Numbered from the stretch's first letter, positions 24,591 to 33,651 are shown. The stretch is DNA of 42,351 bases from Bacteroidales bacterium UBA5281 (GCA_002410555.1 DHSR01000078.1:488-42838); one strand, 5' to 3'. Notes: a model not told the origin generated them from the sequence alone. Made by a program: numbers and translations.

Positions 24591-26648
24591 TTAATTGATG
24601 GAAGGCAGGAAAGAATGGTTCTTTGAATAATCCATCATTTGTCCTGCATAGTCCTCAGGATATTCCACATTAACCGAAGTGATCTTTCCATTTTCCGTCA
24701 CCGGTACAAAAACTGGATTGATAAAACCCCCGTAAGGAGCAATGTTAAGTTTTGCGAACCGGTCCAGCACTTCCCTGTGAAGTTCCGGATTCACTTTCAC
24801 TCCGTATTTTTCAACCAGATCACGGCCGGCTTCATAATCGCCTTCCGATTTAATCCGCTGGATTTCAGCCAGCAATTTTCCAAACAATTGCCGGAGTGCT
24901 TTATAATCGTTAATCTTAACATAAGATTTTCCATCGCGGCTGAACTTCTCTATTACATTATCAGCTTTTCCCTGTTCATAAGCCCATGAGGCAATCAATT
25001 GCCGGTTGCGCATGTGTGCCTGCTCAATGTTTTTGCCTGGCTCAATGCGGGTAAGCTGAGTAATGAGGCCATTACGGATGTAACTGTTGTATTCAGCCAT
25101 ATAAACCTTTTCATCATCAAAAAGACCTAAGGATATCATTTTAGGATCGCCAATATAATACAGGGCAAAGAGGTCGGCTCTGGCTTCTTCCAGGGGAGAA
25201 CCGTAATTCTTCAACTCATCACCGCGTGTTCCCGGGAGCAATTGTCCTGATCCGTGGCCGAGACATTCATGCAGGTCAGTGTGCAGATTACTTGCCAGGC
25301 TTCCATATTCACGCGCCAAAGCAATTTCCTGATCATTGGCCGCAAACTCTTCGAGCATCCCATTGCCCAATGAAGCCTGATCATAGGCATAGGTTATATT
25401 TTCAATGGTTACCGATTTGGAGCCATGCTCTTTCCTTATCCAGTCGGCATTGGGAAGGTTTATACCAATGGGTGTACTCGGATAGCAGTCACCTCCGAGT
25501 TGGGCTGCCGTAATTACCTTTGCAGATACGCCTTTAACTTCAGCTTTTTTAAATTTGGGGTTTACCGGTGAGTTGTCTTCGAACCACTGTGCATTTTCGC
25601 TGATTATAGTAGCGCGTTTGGTGGCAGCATGGTCTTTAAAATTGACCAGACTTTCCCAGGTGGCTTTTAGTCCAAGAGGGTCGCCATACACTTCAATAAA
25701 TCCATTTATAAAATCAACCTCCGATTGCATATCGCCTACCCATAACACATTATACTCGTCCCAGGTTTTCAGATCGCCGGTTTTGTAATACTCAATCAGT
25801 GTATTGATGGTGCGTTGCTGAAGATCGTTTTCGGCTACTCCGGCAGCTTTCTCAAGCCAGAAAATAATCTTTTCAATGGCCGGTGAATACAGGCCTCCTG
25901 TTTTATAAACTTCTTCAAAAATTTTCCCATTGCGCTTTACCAGCTTACTGTTCAATCCGTATGAAACCAACGTATCGCCTCCGGTTTTAATGTCCCCGGC
26001 TTTTTTGGCTTTGTAGTAGTCTTCAGCCTCTTTTTCGGTAACCCCATCATAAAAATTGCAGGCTGAGCTTAGTAGCAGGTCTTCTCCGGCTGCCTGGCTC
26101 ACTGCTTTTGGGGCTATATTATGGCTGAAAATGATGGGAGTAATTTCTTCCGTGAAAGCTTCTATGGTTTGTCCGTCTTTCAATGGAAAATTACCGGGAC
26201 TGGTTTCTGCAATCAATGATTTGAAATAGTCTTCACTTATTTCAGGATAAAACTTATCCTTTGAATAGTGGTGATGAATGCCATTACTGAACCATACTCG
26301 TTTCAGATAAACGGTGTACTTTTCAAACTCCGGAGTGTTGCGAGGACCGGAATAATTCTCGTATATGTTTTCGAGCGTACGTCTTATGGTCAGATTATAT
26401 TTATAGTTCTGATCAAAAAGAATGTCACGGCCCGCCAGAGCAGCTTCACTCAGGTAATAGATCAGCTCTTTTTGTTTCAGACTGAGCGATTCGAAGTCCG
26501 GCACCTGATAGCGCATGATGCGTAAATCAGCAAACTGTTCAACCAGAAATTTGAAATCATCATCTGAAGCTGTTTGTTTCTCTTGATTTGAAGTACATGA
26601 AGTGAACATGAGTGTAAGGCAAAAAATGATTAAAATGTGTTTTTTCAT
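24591..26648 (-). CDS. Dipeptidyl-peptidase III-type zinc peptidase lipoprotein
   Basis: A 685-residue M49-family metallopeptidase. The signal MKKHILIIFCLTLMFTSC has a lipobox with Cys18, so the protein is anchored in the envelope, unlike the cytosolic DPP III of eukaryotes. The zinc site is HECLGH (460-465), a HExxGH form with two His ligands and the catalytic Glu, and the second motif EEARAD (487-492) gives the third ligand. ANCHoring residues around GDCYPSTPIGINLPNADWIR and the N-terminal helical domain fit the family. It releases dipeptides from short peptides, probably in peptide scavenging. Confidence 0.92.
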   Translation of the reverse strand: MKKHILIIFCLTLMFTSCTSNQEKQTASDDDFKFLVEQFADLRIMRYQVPDFESLSLKQKELIYYLSEAALAGRDILFDQNYKYNLTIRRTLENIYENYSGPRNTPEFEKYTVYLKRVWFSNGIHHHYSKDKFYPEISEDYFKSLIAETSPGNFPLKDGQTIEAFTEEITPIIFSHNIAPKAVSQAAGEDLLLSSACNFYDGVTEKEAEDYYKAKKAGDIKTGGDTLVSYGLNSKLVKRNGKIFEEVYKTGGLYSPAIEKIIFWLEKAAGVAENDLQQRTINTLIEYYKTGDLKTWDEYNVLWVGDMQSEVDFINGFIEVYGDPLGLKATWESLVNFKDHAATKRATIISENAQWFEDNSPVNPKFKKAEVKGVSAKVITAAQLGGDCYPSTPIGINLPNADWIRKEHGSKSVTIENITYAYDQASLGNGMLEEFAANDQEIALAREYGSLASNLHTDLHECLGHGSGQLLPGTRGDELKNYGSPLEEARADLFALYYIGDPKMISLGLFDDEKVYMAEYNSYIRNGLITQLTRIEPGKNIEQAHMRNRQLIASWAYEQGKADNVIEKFSRDGKSYVKINDYKALRQLFGKLLAEIQRIKSEGDYEAGRDLVEKYGVKVNPELHREVLDRFAKLNIAPYGGFINPVFVPVTENGKITSVNVEYPEDYAGQMMDYSKNHSFLPSIN

Positions 26649-26760
26649 TCTGTTGTGTTTTAATTGAGCCGGAATAAAATCTACGGGAAGTTTCTGTAGC
26701 CGTTACATTCAGAACTATTCCCTGTTTGTTTTCATTTCAACAGCATTAATTATAAAATGG

Positions 26761-27492
26761 CTAACCGTTAAACGAACAATTTATAAGTTTGTCTTCCTGT
26801 AATACAGGCACTGAATTACTTGAAGAGTGATTGAGCGTATATTCCAGATCAGGATCTATGCCGAGCTTAAGCAGCCGGTGATAATGCCGGGAACCTTGTA
26901 TGGCCTCCACCAGATTTTTCTGTCCGGATTGCCAATATTTAAGCGAAAGCCAGGCGGAATCACATTCCGTTTTAAAGGTAGTCTCCTGCATCAGGGCTTC
27001 TGTAAAAGCACCGGCGCATAAAGTATCTTCAATACTTATTAGATTTTTCCATCCGCTACACAGCAATACTACTGGTAAAGAGCTGGATAAAACCCAGCTT
27101 TTGGCTGCCTTCAGGTTGGTAAAAGCAAGTATACCGGCTGTTCCGGCTGTTTGAGCCAGCAACAATGCCCTGGTACCATTGGTGGTAGAATAAACCAGCG
27201 TTTTTCCGGCAATGTGTGCTACATTGAAGTCACGTGCACCATTTCCGAAATCAGCAAACGGCAATTTTTCCCCATCGCGTTCGGCAGCTACCAACATTCC
27301 TTTTTGCTTAAGCTTTTCGGCCTGCATCAGTGAGTTGACAGGAATTACTTCGTTAACCCCGTAATCAAAAGCTGCAATTACAGAAGTGGAAAACCGGAGC
27401 ACATCAATGACCAGAGTAAGATGCGGTTCACTGGTTTTCCTGAAGGGAAACAGTGCCGGTGACAAACAAACCTCCAGCGTTCGCTTTGACAT
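26761..27492 (-). CDS. comB: 2-phosphosulfolactate phosphatase family protein
   Basis: A 243-residue magnesium-dependent ComB-type phosphatase, known to release sulfolactate from 2-phosphosulfolactate in coenzyme M biosynthesis. Motifs: LVIDVLRFSTSVIAAF (D30), AERDGEKLPFADFGNGARDF, VYSTTNGTRAL and CSGWKNLISIEDTLCAGAF. In Bacteroidota without coenzyme M the real substrate is unclear. It follows gcvT by six bases, so the two share an operon, though their products have no obvious link. Confidence 0.88.
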   Translation of the reverse strand: MSKRTLEVCLSPALFPFRKTSEPHLTLVIDVLRFSTSVIAAFDYGVNEVIPVNSLMQAEKLKQKGMLVAAERDGEKLPFADFGNGARDFNVAHIAGKTLVYSTTNGTRALLLAQTAGTAGILAFTNLKAAKSWVLSSSLPVVLLCSGWKNLISIEDTLCAGAFTEALMQETTFKTECDSAWLSLKYWQSGQKNLVEAIQGSRHYHRLLKLGIDPDLEYTLNHSSSNSVPVLQEDKLINCSFNG

Positions 27493-27498
27493 GATGAA

Positions 27499-28587
27499 TT
27501 ATCCTTTGTAGAATGGCAATTTTACTACTTCGGCTTTCAGGTGTTTGTCGCGGATTTTAATGAAAATGGGCGTTCCCGCTTTGGAGTAGGCCTTTTCAAC
27601 ATAACCCATACCAATGGCTTTTTTGAGTGAGGGTGACTGAGTGCCGGAAGTGACTTCACCAATCACCTGACCTTCTTCGTTCAATATTTCATAATGTTGC
27701 CGTGGAATGCCACGATCAATCATTTCGAATCCAACCAGTTTGTGAGATACTCCCTCTTGCTTTTGTTGCAGTAAGGCTGCCTTATTGATAAAATCCTTTT
27801 CGTCGGTAAACTTGGTTATCCAACCTAAACCGGCTGCAATGGGGGAGGTAGTGTCATTAATATCATTTCCATAAAGGCAAAAACCCATTTCAAGCCGAAG
27901 GGTGTCTCTGGCACCAAGGCCTACCGGTTTGATTCCAAACTCCCGGCCTGCTTCAAATACCGCTTTCCAGATGGTGGGAGCATCTTCATTGGCAAAATAA
28001 ATTTCACACCCTCCCGAACCGGTATATCCGGTAATAGAGAGTATTACATCTTTCACACCTGCGAAAGTAAGTTTCTTAAAGGTATAATACTCCATGTCAG
28101 TAATAGGCTCTTCGGTAAGCTTTTGCATTGCTTTAAGTGCCAGAGGGCCCTGAACGGCCAGTTGCGATATTTCATCCGAAGCATTGTATAACTCAGCGCC
28201 CATTTTGTTTTGACTGTTGATCCACGCCCAGTCTTTATCAATGTTGGCAGCATTTACTACAAGCAGAAATGTTTCAGCATCAATGCGATAAACCAGGAAA
28301 TCATCTACGATACCACCTTCAAAATTGGGAAAACAGGAATATTGAATTTTACCATCGGTAAGTTTAGATGCATCGTTTGAAGTTACCCACTGAAGCAGAT
28401 CGAGCGCTTTGGGGCCTTTAACCCAGAATTCGCCCATGTGTGAAACATCAAATACGCCAACGGCCTTGCGAACGGTTTCGTGTTCAACATTCAGGCCCTC
28501 GTATTGTACCGGCATGTAAAATCCGGCAAAAGGAACCATTTTAGCTCCAAGGGCTTCGTGTTCCCTGGTAAATGCAGTATGTTTCAT
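27499..28587 (-). CDS. gcvT: Glycine cleavage system T protein (aminomethyltransferase)
   Basis: GcvT takes the aminomethyl group from lipoylated H protein, releases ammonia and makes methylene-tetrahydrofolate. With the ATG at 28587 the length is 362, normal for GcvT; a longer frame (to 28674) covers the promoter. Motifs: VPFAGFYMPVQYE, VFDVSHMGEFWVKG, NAANIDKDWAWI (folate-site Asp region), FTGYTGSGGCEIYF-like SITGYTGSGGCEIYF, LRLEMGFCLYGNDI, and the C-terminal EVTSGTQSPSLKKAIGMGYV. Other gcv genes are not in the window. Confidence 0.94.
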   Translation of the reverse strand: MKHTAFTREHEALGAKMVPFAGFYMPVQYEGLNVEHETVRKAVGVFDVSHMGEFWVKGPKALDLLQWVTSNDASKLTDGKIQYSCFPNFEGGIVDDFLVYRIDAETFLLVVNAANIDKDWAWINSQNKMGAELYNASDEISQLAVQGPLALKAMQKLTEEPITDMEYYTFKKLTFAGVKDVILSITGYTGSGGCEIYFANEDAPTIWKAVFEAGREFGIKPVGLGARDTLRLEMGFCLYGNDINDTTSPIAAGLGWITKFTDEKDFINKAALLQQKQEGVSHKLVGFEMIDRGIPRQHYEILNEEGQVIGEVTSGTQSPSLKKAIGMGYVEKAYSKAGTPIFIKIRDKHLKAEVVKLPFYKG

Positions 28588-28614
28588 GATTATTACATTA
28601 AGTGATTTTCTTTG

Positions 28615-28622
28615 CAAACCTA
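28615..28622 (-). promoter_or_regulatory. -7 promoter box of the gcvT-comB operon
   Basis: The minus strand reads TAGGTTTG, an exact TAnnTTTG match about 28 bases before the ATG at 28587. Confidence 0.5.
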
Positions 28623-28739
28623 TGGTAATTTTCCCGATTTTTGCTGATATTGCTCTTAATAATTTTGCTAACACTAATTTTTGGTCAGATGCCTGTTTGA
28701 TATTTTTTTCAGTTTAAATGTAAACTGTTCGATTTTTTA

Positions 28740-28747
28740 TATCTTTG
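28740..28747 (+). promoter_or_regulatory. -7 promoter box of rho
   Basis: TATCTTTG matches TAnnTTTG exactly. It gives rho a leader of about 135 bases. An inverted repeat GTTTA-AATG-TAAAC lies just upstream (28712-28725). Confidence 0.6.
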
Positions 28748-28750
28748 TAG

Positions 28751-28890
28751 CCTCAAAACCAATTCAACTCTCACTCCCCAGTATTCTCTAATTTTTTGTT
28801 TGGCTGACTGTGTACCCGGATGATTCCGGAGTGGGTTTAATCCAACATCCTTGATTGTACTTTGCCTGCCAATAACTATTAATTATTTTT
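28751..28890 (+). promoter_or_regulatory. rho leader with C-rich, G-poor segment
   Basis: The first 40 leader bases (28751-28790) contain 16 C and one G, with CTCTCACTCCCCA at the centre. This C-over-G bias is what Rho loads on, so autogenous attenuation of rho, as known in other bacteria, is possible. A small hairpin CCGGA-TGAT-TCCGG follows at 28816-28829. Confidence 0.4.
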
Positions 28891-30813
28891 ATGTACGACA
28901 TTATCGCGCTAAGCGGCAAGGAGCTTAACGAATTAAAAGAAATTGCCAAAGGGTTGAACATCCCCAAAATTGATGCTTATTCAAAACAGGACTTGATTTA
29001 TCAGATACTTGATTTTCAAGCTCTTAATCCTTCGAAAGAGATTCTTGAGAAGGAGAAAGCCAGTTCACAGGACAATAAATACAAACGTCAGCGGATTCCT
29101 GACAATCGCCACAAGCAGAATCAGAAAACTCAAAAACCAGATCCCCGTACACCCGTTGCTTCATCCAATCCTGCTGCCAGAGAAGAGCAGAGCAGGGAGG
29201 ATAAAAAGGACAACAGTACGGTAAAATCTGCTCCGGTTTCTGAAAAAAATGTTTCTGATGAAAAGGGTAAAGGCCTGGCTGATTCGGAGAAAAATAAAAA
29301 AGAAACACCTGCTGCTTCAAAACAGAAAGATGAGGTTGCAACTCCTGCTCCGCGCAAGAGAGGTCGGCCACCACGCGAAACTCCTGCAAAAGCCAGTGAT
29401 AAACCGGCTGCTCCTCCTACTACCAAAGCAGACCAGATAGATGAAACGGCGCTTGAATTAAGCAACCTGCCCATCATTGATGACGAGGTTGAGGAAGAAA
29501 CAGCACCTGTGGCTCAGTCAACACCTGAACCCAGAGAAGATGAAACCACCACATCCATACCGCTTTCTTTTCCACCACCTCCTGCTCCCACCGATACTGA
29601 TATTCCCCGGTCTTCAGGTGATCGCTACAGCCGCGATTATAACCCACGGCAGCAGCGTTATCCCGAACGCAGAAGAGAAGAGTATACCTGGGAATTTGAA
29701 GGTTTTGTATCTTCGGATGGAGTGCTTGAAATCATGCCCGATGGTTATGGTTTTCTCCGCTCATCTGATTACCATTACCTTAATTCACCGGACGATGTGT
29801 ATGTTTCTCAATCACAAATTAAGCTTTTTGGCTTAAAGACCGGCGATACCGTGCGTGGTACCATTCGTCCGCCCAAGGAGGGAGAAAAATATTTCCCGCT
29901 CATTAAAGTTGATTTGATCAACGGGCGGACGCCTGATGAAGTGCGTGATCGTATCCCTTTCGATTACCTTACTCCATTATTTCCCGAGAAGAAATTTAAA
30001 CTCACCGGTCATCCCGGCGCAAGCATGTCCACACGTATTATCGACCTGTTTGCCCCTATTGGTAAAGGTCAGCGTGGACTGATTGTAGCTCAGCCGAAAA
30101 CCGGTAAAACGGTATTGCTTAAAGAAATAGCCAATGCTATTGCTGCCAATCACCCGGAAGCTTATCTGATTGTTTTGCTCATTGATGAGCGGCCTGAAGA
30201 AGTGACCGACATGGCCAGAAGCGTGCGTGCCGAAGTCATTGCCTCTACTTTTGATGAGCCTGCCGATCGCCATGTGAAAATTGCTAACATTGTGCTTGAA
30301 AAAGCAAAACGCATGACCGAATGTGGCCATGATGTTGTGATTTTATTGGATTCTATTACCCGGCTGGCCCGCGCTTACAATACTGTTTCACCTGCATCTG
30401 GTAAAGTATTGTCTGGAGGGGTCGAAGCCAACGCACTTCAAAAGCCTAAGCGTTTCTTTGGTGCTGCCCGGCAGATTGAAAATGGAGGATCGCTTACCAT
30501 TATTGCCACAGCACTTACCGAAACCGGATCCAAAATGGACGAAGTTATTTTTGAAGAATTTAAAGGCACCGGAAATATGGAACTTCAACTTGATCGTAAG
30601 CTGTCAAATAAGCGCATATATCCTGCCATTGATATCGTAGCTTCAAGTACGCGACGCGAAGACTTGCTGCTTGATAAGGAGACCATGCAGCGTATCTGGA
30701 TTTTACGCAATCACCTGGCAGATATGAATCCCCTTGAAGCCATGGAGTTTCTGAAAGACAAGATGAAATTTACCCAAAATAACGAAGAATTCCTTGTTTC
30801 TATGAATGGTTAA
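28891..30813 (+). CDS. rho: Transcription termination factor Rho with long low-complexity insert
   Basis: Hexameric RNA helicase that ends transcription. It has 640 residues against about 420 in E. coli. Rho N-terminal helical part (13-44, ELKEIAKGLNIPKIDAYSKQ), then about 220 residues rich in Lys, Glu, Pro, Ser and Thr (46-265), the RNA-binding cold-shock-like domain (268-330, GVLEIMPDGYGFLRSSDYHY), and the ATPase core with Walker A GLIVAQPKTGKT (396-407), VLLIDERPEEVTDMARS, VVILLDSITRLARAYN, GGVEANALQKPKRFFGAAR and GSLTIIATALTETGS. An AT-hook-like RKRGRPP (155-161) stands in the insert. Inserts of this type are common in Bacteroidota Rho. Confidence 0.97.
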   Translation: MYDIIALSGKELNELKEIAKGLNIPKIDAYSKQDLIYQILDFQALNPSKEILEKEKASSQDNKYKRQRIPDNRHKQNQKTQKPDPRTPVASSNPAAREEQSREDKKDNSTVKSAPVSEKNVSDEKGKGLADSEKNKKETPAASKQKDEVATPAPRKRGRPPRETPAKASDKPAAPPTTKADQIDETALELSNLPIIDDEVEEETAPVAQSTPEPREDETTTSIPLSFPPPPAPTDTDIPRSSGDRYSRDYNPRQQRYPERRREEYTWEFEGFVSSDGVLEIMPDGYGFLRSSDYHYLNSPDDVYVSQSQIKLFGLKTGDTVRGTIRPPKEGEKYFPLIKVDLINGRTPDEVRDRIPFDYLTPLFPEKKFKLTGHPGASMSTRIIDLFAPIGKGQRGLIVAQPKTGKTVLLKEIANAIAANHPEAYLIVLLIDERPEEVTDMARSVRAEVIASTFDEPADRHVKIANIVLEKAKRMTECGHDVVILLDSITRLARAYNTVSPASGKVLSGGVEANALQKPKRFFGAARQIENGGSLTIIATALTETGSKMDEVIFEEFKGTGNMELQLDRKLSNKRIYPAIDIVASSTRREDLLLDKETMQRIWILRNHLADMNPLEAMEFLKDKMKFTQNNEEFLVSMNG

Positions 30814-30833
30814 TTCCATTTTGAATTTTTCAT

Positions 30834-30870
30834 AAAAAAAAAAGCCTGTTGGATCCAACAGGCTTTTTTT
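30834..30870. terminator. Bidirectional intrinsic terminator after rho
   Basis: A perfect palindrome, GCCTGTTGGA/TCCAACAGGC (30844-30863), flanked by ten A on the left and seven T on the right. It serves rho and the convergent cytochrome operon. Confidence 0.93.
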
Positions 30871-30891
30871 GTGAAAAGTAAAAGCGCAATC

Positions 30892-31965
30892 TTAACTTCT
30901 GGCTTTTCCCTGAACAGCTAATGCTTCCAGAGAGTTTTTAAGTAAAGCGCGGGTGTATCGATAATTGTGTGCACCATTGCTATAGTCAGCTTCAATAAAT
31001 TTCTGGTTGAAGATAATACCAAGCTGATCCTGAGTGTAAGTGCCCGGAACTACCAACCCGGTATTGGGGTTAATCCAACCTAGAGTTTTCAGCTCTTCTT
31101 CCAGTTGAGCATAAAGACCCATTATTTCGGTACGGTTTTCTTCAAAGGCAGATTTTATGGCGGCAGCATCGGTATGACAGCCTGAAACAGTGCAACCACT
31201 CAGTAATTTTGCAGGTGCTCCATAGGAAATATAAGTAAGGCCCATTTGATGTCCTCCGGCAACGATACCCATGGGATTACCCTCCATATGGCAGGTAACA
31301 CACCCTTTGGTTACCGCATTGGTATGAGGCGAGTTGGAGTAAGGAAGAGAACCGGGGATTTCATAGGCACCTTCGCCCAACATCATATTGGCCTGGGTTC
31401 CATGGTGAGGGCCAAAACGGGCATTGGCAGCGGTAAGTGTAACAGGTGCCCCGCCCTGCACTGGATATGGATTTACAGGGCGTCCCTGATGACAATTTGC
31501 ACACAAATTAGAAGTGCCATAGTCATAGGTTGCCTCCGGGCCACCCATTATCATGGTTACTGGTGCTGTGGTGCGTAAAGCATAGTCAGCCGGAGTGTAG
31601 GTTTCATGAATTTTGTGGCAGGTACGGCAATTAATAGGTGCAGGTGATGCTACTGCTGCCATTACGCCGGAATCAACCAGCATACGAAAGCCCTGGCTGG
31701 TATGGCATTGGGAACAACCTTCGGAGTTGCGGTCAATGTTATGTCCGCTGGCGTGAACAGAATTGCCATATTGAAAGTTCTTGGTGAGCAGGTCATCAGA
31801 AAAGTCGTGGCATTGAACGCAGGTAGCAGTGGCATCTTCACCATCTATGCCATCTTTGCCCGCCGGCCCTGCCGGCCCCTCTTTGGTGCAACTGCTGATT
31901 AAAGCACTGCTTGATACCAATAAGACTACGGAGGCAATACTAAAGAAAACGGATTTCATTTTCAT
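30892..31965 (-). CDS. Six-haem c-type cytochrome lipoprotein with collagen-like linker
   Basis: A 357-residue lipoprotein (lipobox ISSC, Cys26). Right after the lipid anchor come five Gly-X-Y triplets (residues 30-44, GPAGPAGKDGIDGED), then five CXXCH haem sites (49-53, 84-88, 113-117, 155-159, 222-226) and one CX4CH (258-264, CTVSGCH). GPHHGTQANMMLGEGAYE (185-202) is typical of multihaem cytochromes of anaerobic metal or electrode reducers. Several free His could be axial ligands. It is the last gene of the operon, overlapping the cytochrome b gene by four bases. An outer-membrane or cell-surface electron outlet is inferred. Confidence 0.88.
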   Translation of the reverse strand: MKMKSVFFSIASVVLLVSSSALISSCTKEGPAGPAGKDGIDGEDATATCVQCHDFSDDLLTKNFQYGNSVHASGHNIDRNSEGCSQCHTSQGFRMLVDSGVMAAVASPAPINCRTCHKIHETYTPADYALRTTAPVTMIMGGPEATYDYGTSNLCANCHQGRPVNPYPVQGGAPVTLTAANARFGPHHGTQANMMLGEGAYEIPGSLPYSNSPHTNAVTKGCVTCHMEGNPMGIVAGGHQMGLTYISYGAPAKLLSGCTVSGCHTDAAAIKSAFEENRTEIMGLYAQLEEELKTLGWINPNTGLVVPGTYTQDQLGIIFNQKFIEADYSNGAHNYRYTRALLKNSLEALAVQGKARS

Positions 31966-32669
31966 GTTTTTGGATTTTTTGTGTGAGTTTTGTTGTTTTT
32001 ATCAAGTGTGGTATTGGATTCTGGTGTTCGGGCAGCAAGGGTATCTTCTTCTTCAACTTCATGATAACCCGTAACTATGCTTTTAAGATTTGCAGTAACT
32101 GAGTGTCCCACAGTTATAAAATACAGGTGGATGATTAAGAAGATGGAGATGATAAACCCCATGCTTACATGCAACAGGCTGGTAAGTAATATTCCACTAT
32201 AGCCAAAAAAATCCAGCACAATAGTTTCGGGAAACAATAAAGCCCAACCGGTAATAATTACCAGTGGTATGGCCAGAAATTGAATGGCATTATAGCTCAG
32301 CAATTGTATTGGATTAAATTTTCTTTGTTCATTTACCGGGAAAGGAGGCTTGTCTCCCCTGAAAATACCCACGGTATAATATTTAACCTGTTTAAAAATG
32401 TGATCTCCGAATTCTTTTAAAGGCATTCGGTAATACTTTCCTGCCCAGTTAAAAATAATGGCCAGCAAAAAATACAGGAAAAATACCGTGAGTAATATAC
32501 CGCTGATGTTGTGCATCTTCACCGCCAGATCGAACCGGATGAGCGGATAATCGGGATTGGAGTATTGCATGCTTAAGCCTGAAAGTATGAGCAATACCAT
32601 TAAAATGGCATTTATGGTATGCCACAGTCTGATCCAGACAGGATAGAGGTAAATTCTTTTATTTGGCAT
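31962..32669 (-). CDS. Cytochrome b561-type membrane subunit
   Basis: A 235-residue four-helix membrane protein (start MPNKRIYLYPVWIRLWH). His residues expected to bind two haems b are in WIRLWHTINA, KMHNISG, LLHVSMG and IHLYFITVGH. This fits the thiosulfate-reductase/Ni-hydrogenase-type cytochrome b (PF01292), which oxidises menaquinol or passes electrons to it. The longer frame to 32714 is discarded because it lies within the upstream gene and has no conserved start. Its start overlaps the seven-haem gene by 11 bases and its end overlaps the next gene by four, so translation is coupled: the two cytochromes and this subunit probably form one quinol-to-cytochrome complex. Confidence 0.87.
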   Translation of the reverse strand: MPNKRIYLYPVWIRLWHTINAILMVLLILSGLSMQYSNPDYPLIRFDLAVKMHNISGILLTVFFLYFLLAIIFNWAGKYYRMPLKEFGDHIFKQVKYYTVGIFRGDKPPFPVNEQRKFNPIQLLSYNAIQFLAIPLVIITGWALLFPETIVLDFFGYSGILLTSLLHVSMGFIISIFLIIHLYFITVGHSVTANLKSIVTGYHEVEEEDTLAARTPESNTTLDKNNKTHTKNPKT

Positions 32670-33651
32670 TTCTTTTATGTCTGTAGATGTAACGTAAAGT
32701 AGCGTGGATGGCAATGCCGATGATTACAAGGATAAATATCACAATGCTGATAACATTGAGGTAGTAATTTCTGTTTGCCCCAATAATATAAGCTTCGTTA
32801 GTGATCATCCCATTGTAAAATCCCAGTTCATTCCGGGTTGTCATTGCCTGATGCTTGTATAGGGATCCCCACAAGATGGAATTGGTTGAATGGCATTCAA
32901 CGCAGTTTTTAACCGCATCTTCTGCCGGTAACACCATATGGGCCACCAATATACTGTCGTGCGTAGCAGCATGACAATCGATACAGCGCACCCGGCTGAA
33001 ATGCAGGGGTTGATTGGGAAGCCAGTCATGACTCTTAATCAGGTCGGTTTTTTCCCGGCCAATTAAGCTATAATAGCTGTTGACATTTCCGTGGCAATCA
33101 AGACAGACGGAATTATTTTCTGCAATCCGGTTGCCCAACTGTCCGGGTGTTTTATCCGACAGCTTATAGGCATGTGGGTTGTGACAATTCCAGCATGAGA
33201 AATCATCCCCCTCCTCTGTGGCATGCACACTCTTCAGATATTCTTCTTCAATGGTTTCAAAATGAAAAGAGGCGTAGGCTTCATCGTCACCATGACAATC
33301 CAGGCAAAGATAAGAGGCTTCTGCTTTGGCACTTAAAGGGTGTGGAAATTCCTCGAAATCGGCCGAATGACAATCGGTACACTTAAACTCACCGTGAGTG
33401 GACTGCCGGAATTTAAGCAAGTCAATCTGAAGCTCTTTAAACATCTTAAGTTTTGCATACTCTCCCGTTACGGTGTCACTGATCTCATAAGTTTCTTCAC
33501 CATGGCAGGATAAGCAAAAACTGACCTCTTCATCTTGCACTTCGGGCTCATTTTGCGATGATAAATTGAAAAATGAAATAAGTGAAAATGCAGTGGTGGC
33601 AATAATAAATGCAGTTTTCTTTAATTTTCTGAAACCAAATCGTTTTGCCAT
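32659..33651 (-). CDS. Seven-haem c-type cytochrome with C-terminal membrane anchor
   Basis: A 330-residue exported cytochrome starting MAKRFGFRKLKK with a hydrophobic export segment (13-30). Seven CXXCH sites are at 46-50, 91-95, 116-120, 153-157, 183-187, 223-227 and 250-254 (CLSCH, CTDCH, CLDCH, CWNCH, CLDCH, CIDCH, CVECH). A single transmembrane helix follows at about 297-317, ending in a basic RHKRNAK tail. Topology: periplasmic haem domain held in the inner membrane, next to the cytochrome b subunit. A longer frame to 33720 adds an unlikely N-terminus. A weak promoter-like GATCTTTG exists upstream at 33707-33714. Confidence 0.88.
   Translation of the reverse strand: MAKRFGFRKLKKTAFIIATTAFSLISFFNLSSQNEPEVQDEEVSFCLSCHGEETYEISDTVTGEYAKLKMFKELQIDLLKFRQSTHGEFKCTDCHSADFEEFPHPLSAKAEASYLCLDCHGDDEAYASFHFETIEEEYLKSVHATEEGDDFSCWNCHNPHAYKLSDKTPGQLGNRIAENNSVCLDCHGNVNSYYSLIGREKTDLIKSHDWLPNQPLHFSRVRCIDCHAATHDSILVAHMVLPAEDAVKNCVECHSTNSILWGSLYKHQAMTTRNELGFYNGMITNEAYIIGANRNYYLNVISIVIFILVIIGIAIHATLRYIYRHKRNAK

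Noticed and set aside
30834..30870. The palindrome after rho as a regulator binding site.
   Set aside because: The flanking A and T runs and its position between convergent genes make it a terminator.
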